64,000 bases of DNA from Flavobacterium sp. GSB-24 (GCF_027924665.1 NZ_AP027043.1:3286001-3350000), one strand, 5' to 3'; positions 17,018-26,228 are shown, counted from the stretch's first letter. Notes: generated from the sequence alone by a model not told the origin. Numbers and translations are program-made.

Positions 17018-18539
17018 TTAAAACTTCTTCTTCTTTTTTAACGTTTTGTGTGTTCGGAATCCATTTGTGTCCTTGACGTGCCAGTAGTTCGTCTGCTTCC
17101 TCTGGTCCCCAGCTTCCTGCTTTGTAATTTGGGAAATTGGTTGGCGCAGTTGTTTTCCATACTTGCTGGATTGTATCAATGGCATCCCAAGCTTCTTCTA
17201 CCTGATCCCAACGCATAAATAGGGTAGGATCTCCTGCCAAAGCATCTGCTAGCAACGTTTCATAAGCTTCGGGTGACATTGTAGAGCAGGCGAAATAATC
17301 AAAAACCATTTCGGCAGGTCTTAAAGCCAGAGATAAACCTGGTTTTTTGGTCATAAACTGTAATTTAATATCCATTGCCGGCTGAATATTGATAATCAGT
17401 CGGTTTGGTGTCATGCCTTCTTTTCCATAAGAAAATGCAGAATGTGGCACTGGTTTAAACTGGATAATAATAGAGGATTGTTTTTCTTCCATTCTTTTTC
17501 CAGAACGTAAGTAAAACGGAATTCCTTGCCATCTCCAGTTGTCCAGATAAATTTTCATTGCTACGTAAGTTTCTGTATTAGAATCTGGTGCAATTCCTTT
17601 ATCCTGACGATATCCTGGAACTGGTTTTCCGTTGATAGTTCCAGCATCGTACTGACCTCTAACAATATAGTGGTCAACTTCTTCTGGTTTAATACGACGA
17701 ATCGATTTTAAAACATCTGCTTTACGATTACGAATATCATCTGCTGCTAATGATGCAGGCGCTTCCATTGCCGTCATACATAAAATTTGAAGCAAATGGT
17801 TCTGAATCATATCTTTTAAGGCGCCAACTCCTTCGTAAAATCCGCCGCGTTCTTCAACACCGACTTCTTCTGCTACGGTAATCTGAACAAAATCGATAAA
17901 ATTACGGCTCCATAAAGGTTCGAACATTGAATTTCCAAAACGGAAAGCCAAGATATTCTGCACAGTTTCTTTCCCTAAATAATGGTCGATTCTATAAATC
18001 TGTTCTTCTTTGAAAGTCTGCGAAAGCATTTCATTCAATTCGATTGCAGAAGCTTTATCGTAACCAAAAGGTTTTTCTATAATAATACGATCCTGCTTCG
18101 AATTTGCAGCAAGGCCGATTTTCTTGATATTACTAGAAATGGTAGAGATAAAAGAAGGTGTAATCGACAAATAAAACAAACGATTGGCACGTTCGCCAAA
18201 AGCAAGGTCAAAATTGTTGATTTTCTCGTTCAATCCGATGTACGATTCTTCTTTGTCAATATCAAGGCTGTGGTAAGTGATATGAGAAAGAAATTTTTCA
18301 GTTTCTGGATCAGAAATTCCTTTTTTTCTTGAAAAAGCATTTAGGTTTTCTAAGACATAACTGCGAAAATCTTCATTCGATTTTTCTGCTCTTCCAAGGG
18401 CAATAATCTGAAACTTCTCAGACAAACGTCCGTCAAGGTACAGATTTTGAAAAGCAGGGAAGAGCTTTCTCTTTGCCAAGTCTCCGGTTCCTCCAAAAAT
18501 AACAATGATTGTTGGATTTTTTAGTTTATTTTTAGTCAT
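17001..18539 (-). CDS. zwf: Glucose-6-phosphate dehydrogenase
   Basis: A 512-residue enzyme oxidising glucose-6-phosphate to the lactone with NAD(P)+. The N-terminal nucleotide site reads FGGTGDLAKRKLFPA, the substrate-binding signature is RIDHYLGKETVQN with the catalytic His in the usual place, and IEKPFGYD precedes it. Length matches bacterial Zwf. It lies 27 nt downstream of gnd and overlaps pgl, so all three oxidative-branch enzymes are made together. Confidence 0.97.
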   Translation of the reverse strand: MTKNKLKNPTIIVIFGGTGDLAKRKLFPAFQNLYLDGRLSEKFQIIALGRAEKSNEDFRSYVLENLNAFSRKKGISDPETEKFLSHITYHSLDIDKEESYIGLNEKINNFDLAFGERANRLFYLSITPSFISTISSNIKKIGLAANSKQDRIIIEKPFGYDKASAIELNEMLSQTFKEEQIYRIDHYLGKETVQNILAFRFGNSMFEPLWSRNFIDFVQITVAEEVGVEERGGFYEGVGALKDMIQNHLLQILCMTAMEAPASLAADDIRNRKADVLKSIRRIKPEEVDHYIVRGQYDAGTINGKPVPGYRQDKGIAPDSNTETYVAMKIYLDNWRWQGIPFYLRSGKRMEEKQSSIIIQFKPVPHSAFSYGKEGMTPNRLIINIQPAMDIKLQFMTKKPGLSLALRPAEMVFDYFACSTMSPEAYETLLADALAGDPTLFMRWDQVEEAWDAIDTIQQVWKTTAPTNFPNYKAGSWGPEEADELLARQGHKWIPNTQNVKKEEEVLNDTDI

Positions 18540-18566
18540 TGTGTGTAGTTGTGTTGCTTTAATTTC

Positions 18567-19976
18567 TTATTCAGACCATTGTGTGTGGAATACACCTTCT
18601 TTGTCAATACGTTCGTACGTATGAGCTCCGAAATAATCACGCTGTGCCTGAATCAGGTTTGTTGGAAGATTTGCAGATCTGTAAGCATCAAAATAAGCTA
18701 ACGAATTCATAAGTCCTGCCACGGGCAATCCTTTTTGAACTGCAAATTGAATAACAGCTCTCATTCCGGCTTGGTTATCATTTAATTTAGAAGCAATTCC
18801 TGAATCTAAAAGTAAGTTTGGTAAATCTGCTTTTGTAACATACGCTTTTCTAAAATCTTCTAAGATGTTAGCGCGAATGATACAGCCACCGCGCCATATT
18901 TTGGCAACAGTTTCTAAATTTAATCCGTAGTTATATTCTTTAGAAGCGGTGTAAAGCTGCGCTAATCCCTGTGCATAAGTTACAACAATGGAAAGGTATA
19001 AAGCCGATTTTAAAGCTTCGATTGCTTCGTTTCTGTTTACTTCAGATGCATCGCCATTCCAAACTAGTTTTTTAGAAGCTTCAATTCTTTCTGGTTTTGT
19101 TTTAGACATATCGCGCATAACAACTGCAGCATCGATAGTTGGAACTGGAACTTGTAAATCCATTGCGTTTTGCGAAGTCCATTTTCCTGTTCCTTTCGAT
19201 TTAGCCCAATCTGAAATTTTATTGATTAAAAGACTTCCATCCTCATCTTCTTGTTTTAAGATGCTTGCTGTAATTTCAATCAAATATGATTTAAGATCAT
19301 GAGTCTGGTTCCATTCTTCAAAAGTTTTCTGAATAGTGGTATCGTCCAGATTATAACCTCTTTTCATCAGGTCATAAATCTCAGAGATCAATTGCATGAT
19401 TCCGTATTCAATTCCGTTGTGAACCATTTTTACGTAGTTTCCAGCAGAACCATTTCCAAGATATTCTACGCAAGGTTCTCCATCCACTTTTGCAGCAATG
19501 GCTTCAAAAATAGGGCGAAGTCTTTCATAGGCTTTTTGATCTCCTCCAGGCATCATAGCAGGACCAAATCTCGCGCCTTTTTCTCCGCCTGAAATTCCCA
19601 TTCCGAAGAAGTGAATACCTTTTTCAGATAATTCTAAAAATCTTCGGTCTGTATCGGTAAAATAAGTGTTTCCACCATCAATTATAATATCTCCTTTATC
19701 TAAATGAGGAAGTAAGCTTGCAATGGCACTGTCAACTGGTTTTCCAGCTGGGACCAATAGCATAATCGCTCTTGGCTGCTGAATAAGTCCTACAAAATGT
19801 TTAACATCTGTCGTAGCTTCAATAGTATGGTCGGCATCGGCTTCTTGTTGAAGAGAATTGACTTTTTCGGTATCTAAGTCTAAACCTGCAGCCGCAAAGT
19901 TGTGGCTTGCGATATTTAAAAGTAGGTTACGACCCATTACGCCAAGTCCTACAATTCCAAAATCAAATTTGTTCAT
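18567..19976 (-). CDS. gnd: 6-phosphogluconate dehydrogenase (decarboxylating)
   Basis: A 469-residue enzyme converting 6-phosphogluconate to ribulose-5-phosphate and CO2 with NADP+. The ATG at 19976 is preferred over an in-frame TTG three codons earlier, because it places the Rossmann motif GIVGLGVMGRNL at residues 7-18. The substrate signature FGMGISGGEKGARFGPAMMP is intact. Length matches the long homodimeric form. First gene of gnd-zwf-pgl. Confidence 0.96.
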   Translation of the reverse strand: MNKFDFGIVGLGVMGRNLLLNIASHNFAAAGLDLDTEKVNSLQQEADADHTIEATTDVKHFVGLIQQPRAIMLLVPAGKPVDSAIASLLPHLDKGDIIIDGGNTYFTDTDRRFLELSEKGIHFFGMGISGGEKGARFGPAMMPGGDQKAYERLRPIFEAIAAKVDGEPCVEYLGNGSAGNYVKMVHNGIEYGIMQLISEIYDLMKRGYNLDDTTIQKTFEEWNQTHDLKSYLIEITASILKQEDEDGSLLINKISDWAKSKGTGKWTSQNAMDLQVPVPTIDAAVVMRDMSKTKPERIEASKKLVWNGDASEVNRNEAIEALKSALYLSIVVTYAQGLAQLYTASKEYNYGLNLETVAKIWRGGCIIRANILEDFRKAYVTKADLPNLLLDSGIASKLNDNQAGMRAVIQFAVQKGLPVAGLMNSLAYFDAYRSANLPTNLIQAQRDYFGAHTYERIDKEGVFHTQWSE

Positions 19977-20244
19977 AGTTTTCAATTAACTAAATTATTA
20001 GAAGGATGTTTTTACAGCAAAAAGTAAGAGAAAGTATGGTAATTCTTTTTCATTCAATGCTTTGCAGAAAAACAAGTTTGTTTTAATCTTACATTTCAAA
20101 ATGTAGAGCGCTAAGTTAGAGAAAAATGCTGAAAAGTAAGGAGTAAAATAGTTCACTTTTAGTCTTTATTGTGATACTTTTTATGTGTGAAAAATACGCT
20201 TATTTTGATTTTGAAAAAGTATTTAAAGTTTATTTTTATGTTTC

Positions 20245-20257
20245 TATGTGTTTAAGC
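20245..20257. repeat. Copy of dispersed TATGTGTTTAAG repeat
   Basis: TATGTGTTTAAGC lies just after the ChaA-like gene, followed by two copies of ATTTAAGC. It resembles the sequences at 7511 and 10358. Confidence 0.4.
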
Positions 20258-20267
20258 ATTTAAGCAT

Positions 20268-21341
20268 TTAAGGATAAATCATAAGAAACATAAACGCAAA
20301 TAGATTCACTAGAAGCACAACTCCATAAACAATGTTGGATTTTCCTTTGCTTAAAGACAGCATTACGGTGAAAACCGATAGAGCCAAAAGTACAATAGAT
20401 TTAATATCAAGTCCTAAAACAATCGGCATGTTCATGGCTATACAAACCGCCGCAACACTTGGAATTGTTAATCCGATACTTGCGAGGGCAGAACCTAAAG
20501 CTAAATTTAAACTCGTTTGAAGTCTATTTTTTCTCGCTGCGATTATGGCTGCAATAGCTTCTGGTAACAAAATAATTATCGCAATGATTACCCCAACTAA
20601 AGATTTGGGAAGATTGTAACCGATAATAATAGTTTCAATAGTTGGTGATAGGGTTTTGGCTAGTAATACGACGATTCCTAAACTAACCAAAAGAAAAACC
20701 ATACTTGTATAAAATGTTTTATTATTGATTTCAATTGGATGTGTTTTAGACTCATCATCAGCTCCGTTCGTTAGAAAATACTGTCGGTAGCCTTTGGTTT
20801 GTGCGAACAAAAAAGAACCGTAAATAACCAGACATGCAATCGACGCAAATATAAGCTGTGGCTTTGAGTAATAAGAACCGTGAACACTTTCGGTAAAAGT
20901 GGGAAATACTAACGTAAATACGATTATAGAAATCAGCGAAACTAAACCAATAGTTACAGAAGAGGTTGAGAAATTCTGTTCGTAATGTTTGATGCTTCCA
21001 ATAAGAAGACACAATCCTATAATACCGTTTAAAATAAGCATTGTTGCGGCATAAACCGTGTCTCTGGCTAAAGATGCAGCTTCTGATCCTTCTGAAATCA
21101 TTAATGACACGATAATTGAAACTTCAATAACAGTTATTGATATAGCCAAAATAATCGTTCCGTAAGGTTCTCCAACACGTTCTGCAATGATCTCAGAATG
21201 ATGTACGGCAGACATAACGCTAAGAATAAGCAAAATGCTGGCAATAATTTGAAAGATACTGCTGTTGTCTACAAGTCCGCTAAAAAAAAGAACCCACGAT
21301 AAAATTGGAATAATGATGGTCCATTGTAATAATTGTTTCAT
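20268..21341 (-). CDS. Calcium/proton (cation) antiporter, ChaA-like
   Basis: A 357-residue inner-membrane protein of the CaCA antiporter superfamily with about eleven helices in two inverted repeats. The alpha motifs carry the ion-binding Glu: AVHHSEIIAERVGEPYGTIILA with SITVIEVS in the first half and LLPEAIAAIIAARKN in the second. The closest recognised group is ChaA (Na+ or Ca2+/H+ exchange), consistent with a role in ion or alkaline pH homeostasis. Single gene. Confidence 0.87.
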   Translation of the reverse strand: MKQLLQWTIIIPILSWVLFFSGLVDNSSIFQIIASILLILSVMSAVHHSEIIAERVGEPYGTIILAISITVIEVSIIVSLMISEGSEAASLARDTVYAATMLILNGIIGLCLLIGSIKHYEQNFSTSSVTIGLVSLISIIVFTLVFPTFTESVHGSYYSKPQLIFASIACLVIYGSFLFAQTKGYRQYFLTNGADDESKTHPIEINNKTFYTSMVFLLVSLGIVVLLAKTLSPTIETIIIGYNLPKSLVGVIIAIIILLPEAIAAIIAARKNRLQTSLNLALGSALASIGLTIPSVAAVCIAMNMPIVLGLDIKSIVLLALSVFTVMLSLSKGKSNIVYGVVLLVNLFAFMFLMIYP

Positions 21342-21529
21342 TTTGTGTTTTTTAAAATTATAGCAATAAGCGCCGATAGGGCCAACAGAATCGGCTTTTT
21401 ACTTATGTAATATAGGGCTTTTATAGCTGTAATTCATTAAAAAACTACATTTTTAAGTACTTTTTAAGTTCATTTGGATGTTTTTTGATTCAAAAATGGT
21501 CAATTTACGATAAAGGACTAAAGGTATTT

Positions 21530-21877
21530 TTAGGATTTTCTAATGATTTCTTCTCGATGCGATTTTCCCCATTTTATCATTTCTTCGATAACAGGACCAA
21601 ATGATTTACAATAGAGTGTTGATTCGTATTTGACCTGAATTTCGGCATCGCGGTCTTTGGTTCTTTTAATCAGCATGTTGAGTTCCATTTCTTTGAGTTC
21701 TCTCGAAAGCATGCGTGTAGTAATTCCCGGAATACTGCGTTCGATTTCTCTAAAACGATGATTTCCGTTACAGATTGAATTGATAATTGGCAGTCGCCAT
21801 TTACCGCCCAAAACGTGTAATGTATCTTGAAGTGCTTGTACTTCTTCTTTTTGATTTCTTTCCATACTAAGTTCCAT
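21530..21877 (-). CDS. HxlR-family transcriptional regulator
   Basis: A 115-residue winged-helix regulator of the HxlR type: VLGGKWRLPIINSIC, then RFREIERSIPGITTRMLSRELKEME, which is the recognition helix and dimer segment. Members often sense electrophiles or redox stress and repress a divergent oxidoreductase gene. A second ATG at codon 5 is possible. The 19-bp site TGGTTACAAAGTTATACCA sits over its own -7 box, and an identical copy precedes the SDR gene 4.3 kb away, so autoregulation and control of the SDR gene are likely. Confidence 0.92.
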   Translation of the reverse strand: MELSMERNQKEEVQALQDTLHVLGGKWRLPIINSICNGNHRFREIERSIPGITTRMLSRELKEMELNMLIKRTKDRDAEIQVKYESTLYCKSFGPVIEEMIKWGKSHREEIIRKS

Positions 21878-21895
21878 TAAATTAGGAAAAATAAT

Positions 21896-21914
21896 TGGTT
21901 ACAAAGTTATACCA
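21896..21914. promoter_or_regulatory. 19-bp site in the hxlR promoter, identical to one before the SDR gene
   Basis: TGGTTACAAAGTTATACCA, with inverted TGGT/ACCA ends, contains on the minus strand TAACTTTG (21909-21902), a TAnnTTTG -7 box for hxlR. A repressor bound here would block the promoter. The exact 19 bases recur at 26193-26211 in the same orientation. Confidence 0.7.
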
Positions 21915-21988
21915 TTTTACGGTTTAAATTTGTTCTCTAATCCTAAAATAATGGAAAAGAAAAGCTTTCTTCAGGATAAAAAATGAAA

Positions 21989-22393
21989 TTAAGCTTCAAT
22001 AATACTTAAAATAGTTTTTGGGATTTCCGCGAAAGCTTCAAAAGAATACGGCTTAATAAGATAGGCTTTTACGCCCAGATCATCGCATTTTTCCTTGTAT
22101 GAAGGATTTATACTTGTCGAATAAACGAAACACGGAATGTTTTTCAATTCATTGGTATTCAGAATTTCCTGTAAAGCTTCAATTCCGTCAATAATAGGCA
22201 TATTGATATCGGTAAGAATAACGTCCGGACTTTCGTTTGAAGTATTTTTTAAGTAATTCAGCAGTTCTTCGCCATTAGCCACAAGGCTTACTTTGCTGAA
22301 ATGTGGATTTTTTGTAAAAGTTTCTGTGATAACATCAGCATCATCAATGTCATCTTCGGCGATTATGATATGTAAATTATTTTTTTCTGGCAT
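21989..22393 (-). CDS. Stand-alone response regulator of the Kai operon
   Basis: A 134-residue single-domain receiver: acidic pocket AEDDIDDAD near the N-terminus, phospho-acceptor Asp in VILTDINMP (about residue 58), the switch Ser/Thr in VYSTSINPS and Lys in LIKPYSFEAF. No output domain, so it acts by protein contact or in a phosphorelay. It begins 1 nt after the kinase stop and is its likely partner. Last gene of kaiC-kaiB-kaiB-HK-RR. Confidence 0.92.
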   Translation of the reverse strand: MPEKNNLHIIIAEDDIDDADVITETFTKNPHFSKVSLVANGEELLNYLKNTSNESPDVILTDINMPIIDGIEALQEILNTNELKNIPCFVYSTSINPSYKEKCDDLGVKAYLIKPYSFEAFAEIPKTILSIIEA

Positions 22394-22394
22394 T

Positions 22395-23651
22395 TTATAA
22401 GATTGGGAAGTAAAGATTAAATGTTGTGCCTTCGTTCAATTTACTTTCTACGGTAATATTTCCAGAGTGGTTTTCCATAATCTTTTTACAGATGGCAAGA
22501 CCGATACCGTTTCCTGAATATTCATTTCGGGCATGCAGACGCTGAAAAATGATAAAAATTTTCAGCAAATGACTTTTTTCCATTCCAATGCCGTTATCTT
22601 TTACCTGAACTTTTACAAATTTACTATTTTGATTTGGTATTTCAGAATTTAAATTTTCTTCCTGAAAAATTTCTATTACTGGTGGAGTGTTGGCTTTGCC
22701 GTACTTAATGGCGTTTGAGATCAGATTAGAAAAAAGCTGTCTCATTTGAACTCTGGAAGCTTTAATGATTGGTAATTTTCCAATTTTAATTTTCGCATTT
22801 TTATCAGAAATTATGATTTCAAAATCTTCAATTACTTCAGAAATTACAGATTTCAGGTTTATTTCTGTGCGTTCTTCCTGCGCGGTATGTGAGGAATACG
22901 AAACTAAATCGTCCACCAGCGAATTCAATCGAAGGGCAGATAATTTCATAACGTTTATCGCTTTCGTGTCTGCTTCTTTAAAATAACTTCCGTCGATTCT
23001 GCCCGTATTCATCACAATTTTTCGAAGCGGTTCCTTAAGGTCATGTGAGATTACGTGAATAAATTCCTCCAGATTACGGTTTGTTTTATTCAATTCGTGT
23101 ATTTTTTCTTCTAATTCCTTCTGATGCCGAATTAAAGCTTCTTCGTGTTTCTTCTTCTCGGTTAAATCGGTAATCACGATTCCAATAGCTTCCACAGAAG
23201 GCTCAAGATCTGTTAAAGCGATATATGCAGGGAAAGTCTTCTCAACATTATCTGATTTTAAAAGAATCTCATGCGTGGTAATGCCATAACGAAGCGCTTC
23301 AATTAACTGAGTAAACTGTTCTGGATTATCAAAATATTCATTAAGATAATTTCCAATTATTTTTTCAGACGGTATTCCGACCAATTTAGAAAAATACTCA
23401 TTGCAGTAGAGTATAAGTCCGTTTCTTGAAATACTCAGCGCGCCCTGTCCAAATTTTTCAATAAGAAGACGATAGGTATAATCTGCAGTTTCGAGAGAGT
23501 AAAGTTCAGGAACTCCATTGCTGCTTACTACCAGCGCATCGACATCTCCCTGCTTTATAGCATTAATGATGCTGGTTGACTCATAAAGTTCTTCCTTTAG
23601 CGACTCAATTTCTGCTAATAATGCGTTTATATTTTTTTTGTTGTCTTCCAA
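22395..23651 (-). CDS. PAS-domain histidine kinase of the Kai operon
   Basis: A 418-residue soluble kinase starting at a TTG codon (no in-frame ATG exists before the preceding stop). Order: N-terminal coiled segment about 1-40, PAS about 70-185, a linking coil about 170-195, HisKA with His203 in HVISHDLKEPLRK, and a GHKL ATPase with NAIKYG and GNGIGLAICKK. It has no membrane helices and no KaiB-like sensor domain, so it is not a SasA orthologue, although its genomic place suggests it reads KaiC or KaiB state. The H box resembles those of phytochrome kinases, including the one at 3623. Confidence 0.9.
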   Translation of the reverse strand: MEDNKKNINALLAEIESLKEELYESTSIINAIKQGDVDALVVSSNGVPELYSLETADYTYRLLIEKFGQGALSISRNGLILYCNEYFSKLVGIPSEKIIGNYLNEYFDNPEQFTQLIEALRYGITTHEILLKSDNVEKTFPAYIALTDLEPSVEAIGIVITDLTEKKKHEEALIRHQKELEEKIHELNKTNRNLEEFIHVISHDLKEPLRKIVMNTGRIDGSYFKEADTKAINVMKLSALRLNSLVDDLVSYSSHTAQEERTEINLKSVISEVIEDFEIIISDKNAKIKIGKLPIIKASRVQMRQLFSNLISNAIKYGKANTPPVIEIFQEENLNSEIPNQNSKFVKVQVKDNGIGMEKSHLLKIFIIFQRLHARNEYSGNGIGLAICKKIMENHSGNITVESKLNEGTTFNLYFPIL

Positions 23652-23652
23652 A

Positions 23653-23952
23653 TTATTCGCTTATATTAAGTATGTACAATACTTTTTCTTTATCTGATAA
23701 ATCCCCTAAAATAATCCTTTTAGGTTCTGGATGCGTTTTTATCAATGTAGGAATAGCTACAATTTGATGAATCACGGCTTGCTCTTTATCACGGCTGATA
23801 TCTATTATTTCTAATTCATAATTATCTGTGAGGTATGTATCGCAGATTTTGCGCAAATTTTCGATTGCATGTCCTGATTTAACAGACATACCTGAAACAA
23901 AAAGTATGAATTTATGTTTGGTTGTACTAGTGCCATCAGATGAATCTTCCAT
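23653..23952 (-). CDS. kaiB: KaiB-like protein, divergent copy
   Basis: A 99-residue thioredoxin-like KaiB-family protein. It keeps FILFVSGMSVKSGHAIENL, the AIPTLIKTHPEPKRIILGDLS segment and C-terminal LYILNI, but differs from canonical KaiB in the central KNPQLAE part (here SRDKEQAV). The family switches fold to bind the KaiC CI ring, and whether this copy can do so is unknown. It follows the canonical copy by 3 nt and precedes the kinase by 1 nt, so the tandem copies probably have separate roles. Confidence 0.87.
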   Translation of the reverse strand: MEDSSDGTSTTKHKFILFVSGMSVKSGHAIENLRKICDTYLTDNYELEIIDISRDKEQAVIHQIVAIPTLIKTHPEPKRIILGDLSDKEKVLYILNISE

Positions 23953-23955
23953 AAT

Positions 23956-24249
23956 TTAAGCAGTTATAGGTTTGATATTAAGTCCTACAAGCACTCTTTC
24001 TTCATTAGAAAGATCTCCAATAATTTTACGTATTGGTTCAGGAAATTTTCTCACCAAAGTAGGTACAGCCAAAATTTGATCGCCTTCTGCCAATTGCGGA
24101 TTCTTCAGCAAATCGATAATTTCGATGCTGTACTTTCCTTTAAGATGTTCTTCGGCATACTTTTTTATATTTTCAAGTGCTTTGATCGATTTTGGCGTTT
24201 GCCCTGCTATGTAAAGCAATAATTGCCATTCGGCTACTTCTTTTTTCAT
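23956..24249 (-). CDS. kaiB: KaiB, canonical copy
   Basis: A 97-residue KaiB. It retains the family hallmarks [39 protein letters not shown] and [18 protein letters not shown], nearly matching cyanobacterial KaiB over the fold-switching half. It should bind phosphorylated KaiC. Only one nucleotide separates it from kaiC. The acidic C-terminal tail of cyanobacterial KaiB is missing. Confidence 0.93.
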   Translation of the reverse strand: MKKEVAEWQLLLYIAGQTPKSIKALENIKKYAEEHLKGKYSIEIIDLLKNPQLAEGDQILAVPTLVRKFPEPIRKIIGDLSNEERVLVGLNIKPITA

Positions 24250-24250
24250 C

Positions 24251-25927
24251 TTATTTGTTTTTGTTAGAAGATAATTTAGCCTGTAATTCTTCTGTTGCTT
24301 TCAGGATGCTTAATTCTTCTTCTGCCGATTCAAATTCGTTTCTTAAAGCTTCAATATTAGCTTCAAGGACTTTGCGTTTACGTTCAATTTCCCTGTCTTT
24401 TCGGCTAATTTCGTTTTGAAGTTTAATATCAGAAATAGTTTTCTTGAATTGATGTGATTTTCTCGCAGCACCAGTCAGAATTCCCTGTGGTCCTAATTCT
24501 ACATCCAATAATTCTATTCCGTTGCCGGTTATAACAAATTCTCTAACCTGATTAGAATGCCCCATTCCTCTGGCCTTAATAATAAAGATACCGCGGTTTC
24601 TTTCGCCTACACCTTCCATATCACGAACTGTGATCCAAGTATCTACCAATGACGAAACAGATTCTTCTGCCAGATCAGGTCTAAAATTATCCGTCTGTTT
24701 GTTCAAAGATGTAAACAATGCCGTAATATTATTTGCTTTAAGCATATCAATAAGTCTTACGAGCATAGATCTCACTTCTTGTTCACTTCCGACCGTAATT
24801 AAATTACTAATTGGATCAATAATAATAGTTGTTGGCTGAAAATCTTTGATCAATTTTCGCAGCGTAAGCAAATGCAGTTCAAGACCATTTAATGATGGAC
24901 GTGACGAATGAATTTGCAAAATGCCTTTCTTGATATGTTTGTCCAGATCAATCCCAATTGACTTCATGTTGCGAACCAATTGCTGGGGCGATTCTTCGAA
25001 CGCAAAGTAAATGGTTTTTTCGTTCTTTTGGCACTGTTCATTGGCAAAATAACAAGCCACTGTAGTTTTTGCCGTTCCAGCCGTTCCAGAAACTAATATG
25101 TTGCTGCCACGGTAGAATCCGCCGCCATTAAACATTTCGTTCAATCCAGGAACGCCCGTCGGAATTACATCTGATGAAACTTCGTTGTCCAATTTTAATG
25201 ATGTAATAGGAAGAACCGAAATTCCATCCTCATCAATTAAAAACGGATATTCGTTTGTTCCATGCGTTGAACCTCTATATTTTACAATTCGAAGTCTTCT
25301 GGTCGAAACCTGCTCAATTACACGATGATCGAGAACAATTACACAGTCCGAAACATATTCTTCCAAACCTTGGCGGGTTAACGTTGCTTCACCGCGTTCT
25401 CCTGTAATAACTGCTGTTACACCTTTCGTTTTGAGCCAATGGAATAATCTTCGCAATTCGGCCCTAAGAATCGCCTGATTATCAAGACCTGCAAATAGAG
25501 ATTCGATCGTATCCAAAACAACACGTGTTGCTTTTATAGAATCGATGGCATGACCTAATCGAATAAAAAGGCCATCGAGATCGTATTCACCTGCTTCTTC
25601 AATCTCCGATCTTTCGACACGAACATGATCTACTACAAGTTTCTTATCTTTTTTAAGCTGCTCTAAATCAAAGCCAAGCGATTTAACGTTTAAAGTAAGG
25701 TCATCCGAAGGTTCTTCAAAAGACATGAAAACTCCAGGTTCATTGTAATCTGTAATTCCTTTAATAAGAAATTGCATAGACAACAATGTTTTTCCGCATC
25801 CGGCACCACCGCAAATTAAAGTTGGACGTCCTTTAGGAAAGCCGCCACCTGTAATCTCGTCTAGTCCGTCGACTCCAGTTGGAGTTTTTGGAAATATAAA
25901 ACTATGTGATTTTGTTTTTTCTTGCAC
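24251..25927 (-). CDS. kaiC: KaiC double-domain ATPase
   Basis: A 558-residue RecA-like ATPase with tandem CI (about 12-245) and CII (about 250-485) domains. It starts at GTG, since no ATG is available upstream. CI has a full Walker A (GGAGCGKT, 40-47) and catalytic Glu71-Glu72. CII has GTAGTAKT (281-288), with Ala where Gly usually precedes Lys, and Glu311-Glu312. By alignment with the cyanobacterial S431/T432 autophosphorylation sites, Ser425-Ser426 are the candidates. The last 60 residues form a charged coiled coil in place of the KaiA-binding tail, and no kaiA gene is present. First gene of the operon. Confidence 0.95.
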   Translation of the reverse strand: MQEKTKSHSFIFPKTPTGVDGLDEITGGGFPKGRPTLICGGAGCGKTLLSMQFLIKGITDYNEPGVFMSFEEPSDDLTLNVKSLGFDLEQLKKDKKLVVDHVRVERSEIEEAGEYDLDGLFIRLGHAIDSIKATRVVLDTIESLFAGLDNQAILRAELRRLFHWLKTKGVTAVITGERGEATLTRQGLEEYVSDCVIVLDHRVIEQVSTRRLRIVKYRGSTHGTNEYPFLIDEDGISVLPITSLKLDNEVSSDVIPTGVPGLNEMFNGGGFYRGSNILVSGTAGTAKTTVACYFANEQCQKNEKTIYFAFEESPQQLVRNMKSIGIDLDKHIKKGILQIHSSRPSLNGLELHLLTLRKLIKDFQPTTIIIDPISNLITVGSEQEVRSMLVRLIDMLKANNITALFTSLNKQTDNFRPDLAEESVSSLVDTWITVRDMEGVGERNRGIFIIKARGMGHSNQVREFVITGNGIELLDVELGPQGILTGAARKSHQFKKTISDIKLQNEISRKDREIERKRKVLEANIEALRNEFESAEEELSILKATEELQAKLSSNKNK

Positions 25928-25950
25928 GATAATATAATTCTGTGTTATCT

Positions 25951-25980
25951 CAAATATACGTTTTCTTCGAAGATTTTCAA
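25951..25980 (-). promoter_or_regulatory. Promoter of the Kai operon
   Basis: On the minus strand TTG (25980-25978) is followed by exactly 19 nt and TATATTTG (25958-25951), the full Bacteroidota primary sigma pattern, 24 nt from the kaiC start. It looks constitutive. Confidence 0.75.
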
Positions 25981-26192
25981 TTAATTCTTGTTAACTTTTA
26001 ACAGCTGTTTAATGAAGTTTTAGAAATAAATTAAGATAAATGAATGAAATATCTAAATAAATCGGATTTTTTTAACCTAAAAACGGCATTATAGTTAGTA
26101 GATATTTAACACTAAATTCTCCGTTTTGAATAAAATTGATTTTTTGTTGCTGTTTTACTGTTAAAATCCATATCTGGTATACTCTATGATAC

Positions 26193-26211
26193 TGGTTACA
26201 AAGTTATACCA
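26193..26211. promoter_or_regulatory. 19-bp site before the SDR gene, identical to the hxlR site
   Basis: TGGTTACAAAGTTATACCA repeats exactly the bases at 21896-21914. It covers the -33 region of a TATCTTTG -7 box at 26221-26228. A further TGGTATA half-site at 26175-26181 faces the TATACCA end at 26205-26211. Confidence 0.7.
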
Positions 26212-26220
26212 ATTTGAATT

Positions 26221-26228
26221 TATCTTTG
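26221..26228 (+). promoter_or_regulatory. -7 element TATCTTTG for the SDR gene
   Basis: TATCTTTG matches TAnnTTTG and lies 27 nt before the ATG at 26255, supporting that start. No TTG lies 19 nt upstream, and the 19-bp site occupies that position. Confidence 0.6.

Noticed and set aside
17982..18332. 116-codon antisense frame in zwf
   Set aside because: Overlaps a fully conserved enzyme gene; no start context or homology is evident.
22395..23651. Considered calling the Kai-operon kinase SasA
   Set aside because: It has a PAS domain rather than the KaiB-like sensor domain that defines SasA.
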